13,484 nucleotides of DNA from Calditrichota bacterium (GTDB lineage: Bacteria; Electryoneota; RPQS01). Both the position numbers and the translations under genes were made by a program. The notes beneath the pieces are model-generated. The model did not search any database and had not been told where the DNA came from. It worked only from the letters and a program-made list of their open reading frames with translations. The stretch is taken from positions 1-13,484 of the forward strand of contig JAGVEU010000371.1 in NCBI GenBank assembly GCA_020057985.1. Direction: 5' to 3'. Shown piece after piece: positions 1 to 6,704 of this stretch (its first letter is position 1; each line of letters opens with the position of its first letter).

Positions 1-1655
1 GACGCTGAGATCTCAAGCCGTGAACGGTTCTGCCATGCAGTCTCCAAAAACGCTTGACCCGTAAACTCTTGCGATAGTTCCGGTAGCAACTCTGGATTAC
101 TGCGAGCAGCTTCATCATCAAGCCAGAAAAGCGAATAAAATGTTGGCGCTCGGTAGGATCTCCCCCATGCAACTGAGGCGCCGATTCTATGATGAGGTGA
201 ATAGAAACTCCTAAGTCCAATCTTCGGGATGAGATTGATACCGCTGTCCCCGAATTTTTCCGTTCTTACTCCGGTTTCTGTCGCTATCTCAAACTGCCGA
301 CTCCGGCTCGCATATATGGCCTGGTTCCACTGCGACCACGCACTCCAACGATTTCGTTCGGCTTGGCCTCCAATCAGTTGATTTGAGATTATGCTTTCGT
401 TGCACCCCTGCAATCCGACTGAAACACGTGCGGAGCGGACACGAGTTTGTGCGCGAAATTCGCCCTCCCACTGCTTGCTTGCCTCAGTTGTTCGCTCGAC
501 AATTCCGTTAGGATTATGCTCACTGATTTCCTTGCCGTCACTCTGATGAGAAAGACGACCTTCGAGATCGGACCGGCCAACAGACTGGTGAACCCGCAGA
601 TTGAATGCACTCCGTTGAGTGCTCTGTCTGATTTGCAGTAATGATGGAGGTGCAAGATGGTTAGGTATTCCACGCCGCCCTCGATCAAGCTCGGCAGTAC
701 CGGATACCTCTCCACTCCTGCCGAGTCGCGAGGTTAGCTTCAGAAAGAGCTGATCTCGCCTCATGTCATCATTCTGTCGTCTGAATCTCTTGCCGAGATC
801 CGTGGTGAATTTTCCGTTGCCATCCTCCTCGGTGATTGTATACCAGTAGTCGCCAGGTCCGTCTGTAAGTGTGTAGCCCACAATGCTTGAGAGTTGACCG
901 ATTTCCCCAGTGCGCGAAAAACTGAAACGGTGTGAAGTGGAATGAACATCTTCGCTAATGACGATTTCACCGCTGCGATCTGCTGCTCGTGTCGTGAGTC
1001 GAATTATCCCGCCAATGGCCTCGCCGCCCGATTCAACCCGACTGCCACGATCAATTGCAATGGATTCAATCCAGTCCAACGGAATCGAAGCGAGATCAGC
1101 TTCCCCTGTGCCCAAATCCTGCAGCCGTCGGCCATCCACGAGCACGAGAACCTGATTGGCATTCGAGCCGCCAATGCGAACGGTGGCCGGTGATCCAAGA
1201 CTTCCGTCACTCCGCACATCCAACCCGGCATATTGACTCAGGAATTGCGGAAGCGTCTGAACCGCACTGACATCAATTTCATCACGGCTAAAGATCTTCT
1301 CATGCGCTGGACCTTCGCTCAGGATGACAATCTCAGGCAAAGACATCATCCGTGAATGCAAGATGAGTCGCAATTCCCGATGATCTACTGATCCGAGAGA
1401 AACCGCTGTGTCTTGTGGTGCTAAGCCCTCGGCAAAGACCTCGACGCGGTACATTCCTGACGGCAACTCACTGAAGGTCGCTTCGCCTTGAGCGCCAGTC
1501 TCCCGCGTAATGCGAAGAGGCCAAAGTAAAACACTTGCACCTTCAACACGATTGCCTCGCTCTGACTGAACGCAAATGGCGAGCGTCGAACCGGTTTGTG
1601 CGCGCGCTCCTGTTGAAACAAGAAACATAAACAGCAGGACCGCAATCACAGCCAT
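1..1655 (-). CDS. TonB-dependent outer-membrane receptor, probable cobalamin receptor (3' end outside window)
   Basis: The frame is open from an ATG at 1655 to the window edge, giving 551 visible codons without a stop; the C-terminal part of the barrel is missing. Residues 1-19 form a signal peptide ending in ARA before QTG. Residues about 22-100 look like a carboxypeptidase-regulatory-like beta-sandwich. A possible TonB box (SLPEIVIL) lies near 105-112. The plug domain is at about 125-222, with VRIGGSNANQVLVLVDGRRL and a GGEAIGGIIRL end. The barrel follows and includes the family motif SYRAPTF (500-506) and SNPELLPE (519-526). Such receptors import scarce ligands with energy from TonB-ExbBD. 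The start lies inside the upstream gene (10-base overlap), which suggests translational coupling. B12 as ligand is inferred from the cobalamin riboswitch heading the operon; a BtuB-like role fits, but the ligand cannot be read from the sequence. Confidence 0.9.
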   Translation of the reverse strand, partial: MAVIAVLLFMFLVSTGARAQTGSTLAICVQSERGNRVEGASVLLWPLRITRETGAQGEATFSELPSGMYRVEVFAEGLAPQDTAVSLGSVDHRELRLILHSRMMSLPEIVILSEGPAHEKIFSRDEIDVSAVQTLPQFLSQYAGLDVRSDGSLGSPATVRIGGSNANQVLVLVDGRRLQDLGTGEADLASIPLDWIESIAIDRGSRVESGGEAIGGIIRLTTRAADRSGEIVISEDVHSTSHRFSFSRTGEIGQLSSIVGYTLTDGPGDYWYTITEEDGNGKFTTDLGKRFRRQNDDMRRDQLFLKLTSRLGRSGEVSGTAELDRGRRGIPNHLAPPSLLQIRQSTQRSAFNLRVHQSVGRSDLEGRLSHQSDGKEISEHNPNGIVERTTEASKQWEGEFRAQTRVRSARVSVGLQGCNESIISNQLIGGQAERNRWSAWSQWNQAIYASRSRQFEIATETGVRTEKFGDSGINLIPKIGLRSFYSPHHRIGASVAWGRSYRAPTFYSLFWLDDEAARSNPELLPELSQEFTGQAFLETAWQNRSRLEISA

Positions 1656-3505
1656 AGTTTCCACATAAAGGCAAGATACTCTTCCTTGCCAATCATGCGA
1701 TAGCCGGGAAGAATATCATAACTCTCTTTGAAGAAGTTCTCCGTTCCCCACACAAGCGTTACCCCGCGAATCGAAGCGGAGATGCGGAAACCAACTAAAT
1801 ACGAAGGCCCAAGTGTGGCAGTGCCCTTGTCTGAGAAGGTGAGTCGTTGACCGATGTATTCATAGCTAATATGGCTGCGAACTGTGAGCGGTGACTTGAA
1901 GAAAGCCTTCTCGAAATAGAGCCTCGTGTAGCCTCGAGTGTCCACTTTCTCATTGAGTGATGCCGGATTGAGCTGAGCAAACCACCACGAGTCAAGCCGA
2001 AGTTCATAAATTAGGGGAAGTACCGACATACCGGACAAGCCAAGCTGCGACTCCCTTGACACATCCCGCACATAGACAAGCGATGTCAATGTGTCTGCCG
2101 CCACAAACTGATTCTGAAAATCTCCCAGCGGATCAATCGAATGAATCGCCACATCGAAAAAAGCGCGGTTCCTCTGCCACCGAACACCAAAATCTGATTT
2201 CAGAAACCTGTCAACACCTCGCGAAGTTGCAGTGGGTGAAGCTGTGCCATAGTATCTGTTGATATCCGCGAACGTAGAATCCACAAGCAAGGGTCGAGCA
2301 GAAAGCGGGTAGCTGCCATTCAGCCAAAGAATGGGCGGAGTGCTCTCGAGATAATGCAAACCTCCATGCAACGAGACTGATTTGTAATCCAGAGTTCTAA
2401 TAGCGATTCCCGCATCGTACAAAGGCCTAATGCGATCCGCAGTTCTCGAAGCCTGATGCATAGAGCCTCGAAAAGCGATGTCACCAAGCGGGAATCTTAC
2501 AGAATCCTCCGCGCTCACCTCCGCAAATATCTCATGTCCCAGTTTAGCTTGTGGGTAACTTAAATTCGCGAGCATGGTCAATTGGCGAAACCTGAAACTG
2601 TGATTGGGCCGCTCCGCACGGCATTCAATATTCCAGCCCGTTACGGTTTCTTTCATGCGAAAGGCATCTCCCCAGTCCTCACGATCACGTCGTGCAAAGA
2701 TCTGAATCGAGGGACTAAGTGATGACCTTGCAGAGTCCCTTTCGCTTATCTCTGCAATGCCCTCCTCTCGCTCAAGATAGGGATCCACCGTTGTGAGCGG
2801 AAACTCCGAATCAATATGCGAACCGGCATAGGTCAGATTCGCCCTCCAGCGATTGCTTACATTAAAACCGAATCGCCCTCTAACCCGGTTGACCCTTGAC
2901 GCGGTACGCTCGCGCAACCCGTTGTACCAAGCAAGACGACCGGTGACTTCAATCGAGGATCTGCGATAGACTCGCTGCCCGTGAGAAAAGTCAACGGTTC
3001 CGTAGCCATAGTAACCCTCACGAATCTGAAACTCGGTCACCGGTGTGTCCACTGGAATCGCGCGTGTCTTCATGAGGACTCGCCCAGCCGCAACTCCCGA
3101 CAGGAAATAATAGTTCATTGAGTCTAACTCCGAGACCGGTTGCAGGTTCGACTCGTAAATGCCGTCGGAGATTCGATTCTGTGGAATGCCATCCCGTTCA
3201 ACTCGAATTTGCCACGGGTGCAAATTCCACGGATGAAAGACAATCGGTGCGCCAAGCGTCCCATAGTCCATTGGATACATGCCGGGGAATTTGCGCAGAA
3301 AATCACTGGCGTCCTCATAGGAAGTATTGAGAAAGTCCTCCTGCCGAAAAACCACTCCTTGTGCATGGACAACATCCGTGATGACAAGCAGCAATGCAAC
3401 ACCCAACATCGTTGCAACAATCCATCCTGCTTCCCTCCGTCTACGGGGGGACAAAGGGGGGTTAAGGCGAGAGAATTGGAGTGGAATCATGGCAAAAGCT
3501 TTCAT
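1646..3505 (-). CDS. Outer-membrane beta-barrel protein, TonB-receptor-like with reduced plug, in B12 operon
   Basis: The product has 619 residues. The hydrophobic signal-peptide core is at about 33-46, ending VVHA before Q49. Residues about 64-145 resemble a receptor plug (DASDFLRKFPGM, then a variant of 'LVLLDGIP' reading IRVERDGIPQN at 100-109), but I see no TonB box and no regulatory-like domain before it. The rest is rich in alternating aromatic and polar stretches, as in a barrel. The C-terminus (ENFFKESYDILPGYRMIG, ending in WKLWL) resembles the last strands of TonB-dependent receptors and has the terminal aromatic pattern of outer-membrane proteins. The start at 3505 overlaps the upstream stop as ATGA. 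However, 32 residues before the signal core is unusually long, and residues about 13-24 (LNPPLSPRRR) are encoded by a repeat element; initiation at M33 (3409) is possible. I do not know a named family. A role in cobalamin uptake is inferred from the operon. Confidence 0.8.
   Translation of the reverse strand: MKAFAMIPLQFSRLNPPLSPRRRREAGWIVATMLGVALLLVITDVVHAQGVVFRQEDFLNTSYEDASDFLRKFPGMYPMDYGTLGAPIVFHPWNLHPWQIRVERDGIPQNRISDGIYESNLQPVSELDSMNYYFLSGVAAGRVLMKTRAIPVDTPVTEFQIREGYYGYGTVDFSHGQRVYRRSSIEVTGRLAWYNGLRERTASRVNRVRGRFGFNVSNRWRANLTYAGSHIDSEFPLTTVDPYLEREEGIAEISERDSARSSLSPSIQIFARRDREDWGDAFRMKETVTGWNIECRAERPNHSFRFRQLTMLANLSYPQAKLGHEIFAEVSAEDSVRFPLGDIAFRGSMHQASRTADRIRPLYDAGIAIRTLDYKSVSLHGGLHYLESTPPILWLNGSYPLSARPLLVDSTFADINRYYGTASPTATSRGVDRFLKSDFGVRWQRNRAFFDVAIHSIDPLGDFQNQFVAADTLTSLVYVRDVSRESQLGLSGMSVLPLIYELRLDSWWFAQLNPASLNEKVDTRGYTRLYFEKAFFKSPLTVRSHISYEYIGQRLTFSDKGTATLGPSYLVGFRISASIRGVTLVWGTENFFKESYDILPGYRMIGKEEYLAFMWKLWL
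3432..3466. repeat. Hairpin repeat element, copy A (inside the 5' end of the outer-membrane protein gene)
   Basis: On the plus strand a stem-loop at 3432-3451 (arms 3432-3439 and 3444-3451, loop TCTA, one T-G wobble) is followed by ACAAAGGGGGGTTAAG. It matches the other two copies in layout, in the GGGGGGACAAA core and in the 4-base loop, with different stem bases. In the gene it encodes the proline- and arginine-rich stretch just before the signal-peptide core. Confidence 0.7.
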
Positions 3506-4056
3506 GCTGAAACGAGCGCTTTTCGAAGTCTCGGGAGCAGCGGCGCGACTACAAATAGGAAGACCAGCGTGTTTGAAACGAGGTGAATTGCCGCAAACGG
3601 AACTGCGGCAACCATTGTGACCACATACTGCGAAAAAGAAAACCCGGCCATCACAGGGAAAGCCAGGTTTGTTAGAATGTCAAACAGAACTGTTGTCAGA
3701 AAACCAAATCCCACGACTGTCGCAACATACCGAAAACCAACCGTGCGGTTGCACAAGCGCGAAACCAGCGCCCCCATCAATCCTGCAAGACTCATTCCAA
3801 TGACTTGTGCAACGAGCAGCAATCCCATCGAACTCCCCAGAGGATTGAATCCGGCGAAAAGCGCCTCGGTTAATCCTCCGGTAATTAGCCCTGCCGCAGG
3901 GCCGAGCAGAAAGCCCGACGCAAAACAAACTGCTGTCACCAGTTCGACATTGGGCACTCCGGAAAGCGCCAAACCCACCACCAAGCCAACCGATACGAAC
4001 GAGGCAATGCGCGTCAGATAAAGCGGGTTGCGCCCTTGCCGAGTCTCAACTTCCAT
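3502..4056 (-). CDS. ECF transporter S component, probable cobalamin or precursor uptake (CbrT-like)
   Basis: The 184-residue product is very hydrophobic, with about five or six membrane segments. It has the size and texture of the substrate-binding S subunit of energy-coupling-factor transporters, including a small-residue-rich stretch near the N-terminus (ASGFLLGPAAGLITGGLTEA) and an N-terminal charged tail before the first segment. S components bind a vitamin in the inner membrane and work with a shared EcfA/EcfA'/EcfT energizing module, which is not encoded in this window. The ATG at 4056 follows an SD-like GGAGAG. This is the first gene after the cobalamin riboswitch, and its stop overlaps the next start as ATGA. 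Cobalamin as substrate is inferred from that context. S components diverge so far in sequence that the exact family cannot be fixed by eye. Confidence 0.8.
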   Translation of the reverse strand: MEVETRQGRNPLYLTRIASFVSVGLVVGLALSGVPNVELVTAVCFASGFLLGPAAGLITGGLTEALFAGFNPLGSSMGLLLVAQVIGMSLAGLMGALVSRLCNRTVGFRYVATVVGFGFLTTVLFDILTNLAFPVMAGFSFSQYVVTMVAAVPFAAIHLVSNTLVFLFVVAPLLPRLRKALVSA

Positions 4057-4062
4057 ACTATT

Positions 4063-4083
4063 CTCTCCGCGCTAAGCGAAGAG
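4063..4083 (-). promoter_or_regulatory. Hairpin sequestering the SD of the ECF S-component gene (riboswitch expression platform)
   Basis: In the RNA, CTCTT (4083-4079) can pair with GGAGAG (4067-4063), and CGC (4078-4076) with GCG (4072-4070), around a UUA loop with a 2-base bulge. The GGAGAG is the best SD for the ATG at 4056 (6 bases between). No T-run follows, so this looks like an on/off switch for translation rather than a terminator. The pairing was drawn by eye, without energy calculation. Confidence 0.5.
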
Positions 4084-4115
4084 CCTCCACCTAAACCTTA
4101 CTTCCGAAGGAATGT

Positions 4116-4246
4116 TGTCACGGTTGGCAGGTCTCCTGGCTGGGCATCAGCTCTACATGATTGCTGTGCCTTCACAGTTGCGGGTCAGCGACGGACTCAC
4201 ACCGTCTTCCCTATTCTTCCGCACAAGGCGGACACCAACCGTTGGT
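4116..4246 (-). ncRNA. Cobalamin (adenosylcobalamin-type) riboswitch
   Basis: The minus strand carries the classical conserved pieces in order: GGTTGGTGTCC at the 5' side, GAATAGGGAAG (4216-4206), a CGGTGTGAGTCCG hairpin (4204-4192), CTGACCCGCAACTGTGAAGG (4188-4169), and the B12 box GCCAGGAGACCTGCC (4140-4126). An 8-bp closing stem P1 pairs 4242-4235 with 4127-4120. Such RNAs bind coenzyme B12 and reduce expression of B12 uptake or synthesis genes. It lies 60 bases before the ECF S-component gene and starts almost directly after the rplS stop codon (4254). With its expression platform it fills the whole gap 4057-4253. Confidence 0.95.
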
Positions 4247-4253
4247 GAAAATA

Positions 4254-4667
4254 CTACTGTGCGGCGGCCTCCGGCTGAAGTGAGACTGAGTCAGCAGTGG
4301 TGCCGGGTACGACAACCGTACGTGCGCGCTCTTTCTCTTTGATGCGAGCCTTCTTGCCCTTGCGTGACTTGAGATAATTCAGCTTCGCACGCCGCACGCG
4401 CCCATGCCGAAGCACTTCGATCTTCGCCACGGCCGGAGAATGGAGCGGAAAAATTCGCTCGACGCCAACCCCCATGGACACCTTTCGCACCGTGAACATC
4501 TCATCCAATCCGCTGCCTCGACGTCCAAGCACTATCCCTTGATAGGCTTGCAGACGTTCCTTGTCTCCTTCGATGACGCGAACCCACACGTTTACCGTGT
4601 CACCCGCGTTGAAGCTCGGGATGTCCTTTCGAAGGTCGTCTTGAGTCCAATTAGATATGCGATCCAT
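4254..4667 (-). CDS. rplS: 50S ribosomal protein L19
   Basis: The 137-residue product shows the L19 fold: [19 protein letters not shown], the [20 protein letters not shown] stretch, the IFPLHSP block, and the basic end [21 protein letters not shown]19 sits at the 30S-50S interface. It is about 20 residues longer than the usual ~115, with a low-complexity tail (residues about 117-137) ending QPEAAAQ. It is the last gene of the rpsP-khpA-rimM-trmD-rplS cluster, 21 bases after trmD. Its TAG stop is followed almost at once by the 5' side of the cobalamin riboswitch, and no terminator hairpin fits between. Confidence 0.97.
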   Translation of the reverse strand: MDRISNWTQDDLRKDIPSFNAGDTVNVWVRVIEGDKERLQAYQGIVLGRRGSGLDEMFTVRKVSMGVGVERIFPLHSPAVAKIEVLRHGRVRRAKLNYLKSRKGKKARIKEKERARTVVVPGTTADSVSLQPEAAAQ

Positions 4668-4688
4668 GATTATGTCTCTATCTTAAGA

Positions 4689-5399
4689 TTATTCTTCTGA
4701 TGGATTAGATTTATTTAGATGCGCCTGCCAGAGATCCGGCCTTCGTTCCTGTGTCCGTTCTTGTCGTTGTGCAATTCGCCATTTCCGGATGTTCTCGTGG
4801 TGACCGGAAAGCAGCGTGTCAGGCACACGATACCCCTGGATCTCCTCCGGTCGCGTGTAGTACGGAGCATCCAGCAGTCCGTCTTCAAAACTATCACTCT
4901 CAGCAGACTGCGCATCACCGATTACTCCGGGCAACAGCCTCACAACAGCATCAACGAGAATCGCCGCCGGAATCTCTCCCCCGCTCAACACGTAGTCGCC
5001 GATTGATATTTCAGTCCACTGGTCGCGTTCAAAAATTCGAGCGTCCACATCCTTGTAATGACCGCACAGCACGATCAGCCACTCGAACTTGCATAACTCT
5101 CGAACTCGTTTCTGCGTGAGCTTTGCTCCCTGCGGAGTCATCGAGATTCGCGTAGGCTGTGCGTTGCGGATGGTCTGCAGTGAATCGAGTGCATTCCAAA
5201 CGGGTTCAGCCATGAGTACCATCCCAGCGCCACCGCCGTAGGGAGCATCATCAATGTTTCCGTGGCGATCACTGGTGTAGTGCCGCAGATTATGCACCCA
5301 GATATCTACGGCATCCTGAAGCAGAGCATTCCGCAGAATCGAGCTGTTAACGAGGCCGGAAAAAATCTCCGGGAAACCCGTCAAAATGTCAATGATCAT
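4689..5399 (-). CDS. trmD: tRNA (guanine37-N1)-methyltransferase TrmD
   Basis: The product transfers a methyl group from S-adenosylmethionine to G37 of tRNAs with a G36-G37 pair, which prevents +1 frameshifting. It has 236 residues from MIIDILTGFPEIF. The trefoil-knot cofactor region is clear: LCGHYKDVD (111-119), ISIGDYVLSGGEIP (131-144) and R154. The catalytic Asp lies in SDSFEDGLLDAPYYTRP (D169; positions 154 and 169 match the E. coli numbering), followed by a GYRVPDTLLSGHH block. The frame stays open 27 codons further upstream to 5480, but that extension lies wholly in rimM and precedes the conserved N-terminus, so the ATG at 5399 is chosen. It overlaps the end of rimM by 11 bases, a sign of coupled translation. 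Confidence 0.97.
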   Translation of the reverse strand: MIIDILTGFPEIFSGLVNSSILRNALLQDAVDIWVHNLRHYTSDRHGNIDDAPYGGGAGMVLMAEPVWNALDSLQTIRNAQPTRISMTPQGAKLTQKRVRELCKFEWLIVLCGHYKDVDARIFERDQWTEISIGDYVLSGGEIPAAILVDAVVRLLPGVIGDAQSAESDSFEDGLLDAPYYTRPEEIQGYRVPDTLLSGHHENIRKWRIAQRQERTQERRPDLWQAHLNKSNPSEE

Positions 5400-5940
5400 C
5401 CGTGGCACTGGGTGGAATCTCCTCGCCTTCAACCAGTCTCTGCCAGTGCAATATCTCAATCGTGCGCGCCTGAAGATCAACGCGTCCCACCCACTCGCTC
5501 ACAAACGGCACAAGCAACTCTTTCCCCAGACCTACAAATGCAAGCAAGTCTTGCGCGCCTGAGTGAATATCCTTCAATACTCCAAGCTCAGTGCCGTCAT
5601 CCGCGATTCCGGCAAATCCAATCAAGTCCGTCGCGTAGTAAATCCCATCCGGCAACTTCCATGATTCGGAGAGTGGCACACAGACTTCCGCACCAATCAT
5701 TGTCTCAGCCTCGTCACGAGTAGTCAGATCAATCAGCGAGATCAAGACATGTTGATTTGACCAACGGGTTTGCTTCACTCGCAACTCGACAACCGAGTCG
5801 CCGCGCATAAGATAAACTGACTCGAGCGTCGCATAACGCTCAGGAAAATCGGAGAGCGGATTCACTTTCAATGTGCCTTGCAACCCATGCGCTCCGATCA
5901 CCATTCCGATGGTACGCAGATCCTCAGGATTCATGGCCAC
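5389..5940 (-). CDS. rimM: Ribosome maturation factor RimM
   Basis: The 183-residue product assists 30S maturation around S19 and the 16S rRNA 3' domain. The N-terminal RimM barrel begins IGMVIGAHGLQGTLKVNPLS. The C-terminal PRC-like barrel includes YYATDLIGFAGI, the LGVLKDIHSGAQDLLAF stretch and ELLVPFV. Two starts are possible: GTG at 5940 and ATG at 5934. A stop at 5952-5950 closes the frame upstream, and neither start has an SD at normal distance (a GGAGG lies about 22 bases before the GTG). Its end overlaps the trmD start by 11 bases; khpA ends 29 bases before it. Confidence 0.95.
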   Translation of the reverse strand: MAMNPEDLRTIGMVIGAHGLQGTLKVNPLSDFPERYATLESVYLMRGDSVVELRVKQTRWSNQHVLISLIDLTTRDEAETMIGAEVCVPLSESWKLPDGIYYATDLIGFAGIADDGTELGVLKDIHSGAQDLLAFVGLGKELLVPFVSEWVGRVDLQARTIEILHWQRLVEGEEIPPSATDDH

Positions 5941-5969
5941 ATTTGTGAATTAGGATCGCAAACCTCCGC

Positions 5970-6233
5970 TTAGCCGGAGTTCTCTTTGGGCGGTCGTGCC
6001 GGATCCACGATTTCAAAACTCGCCCGCAGACCTTTTCGCGCAGCAATGGCAATGACAAGCGTCCGAATAGACTTGGCTGTCTTGCCCTCCTTACCAATGA
6101 CCTGTCCGAGATCGCCTTCACCGACGTTCAGACGATACAGGTGTTTTCCGTTCTCCTGATCCACATGCTCAACATGCACGGCATCGGGATTATCCACCAA
6201 ATGCTTAACAATAAAACTGATAAAGTCTTCCAT
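5970..6233 (-). CDS. khpA: KH-domain RNA-binding protein KhpA (YlqC family)
   Basis: This small 87-residue protein is a single KH domain with the RNA-binding GxxG loop as GKEG (47-50) in LGQVIGKEGKTAKSIRTLV, and starts MEDFISFIVKHLVDNP, typical of the family. In other bacteria KhpA binds RNA, often as a partner of KhpB, and influences cell elongation and small RNAs. Its place between rpsP and rimM is the standard one. The ATG at 6233 is 35 bases after the rpsP stop; the nearest SD-like AGAGGA is about 16 bases upstream, farther than usual. Confidence 0.93.
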   Translation of the reverse strand: MEDFISFIVKHLVDNPDAVHVEHVDQENGKHLYRLNVGEGDLGQVIGKEGKTAKSIRTLVIAIAARKGLRASFEIVDPARPPKENSG

Positions 6234-6268
6234 GGAATTGGCGACTCATCCTCTCGAGGTGGTGTGAC

Positions 6269-6673
6269 TTACGATCCGCTGGCCGCGTCCTTCTGCTCAG
6301 CGCCTGATTTTTTCTTTTTCTTTGGGCTTGAAGCTGCGCTTGCCGCTGTCGCTCTGGCCTGCTCTGTCCATTTGGCTACCGCCTCCTCGATTCTTTCAGC
6401 GGAGGCTCCACGTTTCTGAAGATCGAACCGAAGCATAATTCCACGGCGCGAGAACAAACTGCGAACCGTGTCTGATGGCTCCGCTCCCACAAGCAGCCAG
6501 TGCATGGACTTCTCCTCGTTGATCTCAAGACGCTCCGGATTTCCCTTTGGATGGTAAACCCCAAGGTGGTCAACATAGGCGCCGTCGCGCCGATGCCGAG
6601 CGTCCATAACGACGATGCGATAGAACGGCTTCTTCTTGCGGCCGGCGCGGGTGAGTCTGATTTTGACTGACAC
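6269..6673 (-). CDS. rpsP: 30S ribosomal protein S16
   Basis: The 134-residue product has the S16 core: MSVKIRLTRAGRKKKPFYRI, VMDARHRRDG, LGVYHP and LLVGAEPSDTVRSLFSRRG. S16 helps assemble the 5' domain of 16S rRNA. The usual length is 80-90 residues; here a C-terminal tail of about 45 residues follows, alanine-rich with a run of five lysines (SPKKKKKSG) and ending AASGS. The start is GTG at 6673, supported by AGGAA five bases upstream. It lies 31 bases after ffh and 35 bases before khpA. Confidence 0.96.
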   Translation of the reverse strand: MSVKIRLTRAGRKKKPFYRIVVMDARHRRDGAYVDHLGVYHPKGNPERLEINEEKSMHWLLVGAEPSDTVRSLFSRRGIMLRFDLQKRGASAERIEEAVAKWTEQARATAASAASSPKKKKKSGAEQKDAASGS

Positions 6674-6704
6674 AATCGTTCCTATTTATTTGGTTAAGAT
6701 AATC

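Noticed and set aside
3617..4021. 134-codon plus-strand open frame opposite the ECF gene
   Set aside because: It is antisense to a clear membrane-protein gene, has no family features, and reads as a Pro/Thr/Lys-rich shadow.
5400..5480. Upstream extension of TrmD to 263 residues
   Set aside because: The extra 27 codons lie wholly inside rimM, and the family N-terminus MIIDILTGFPEIF begins at 5399.
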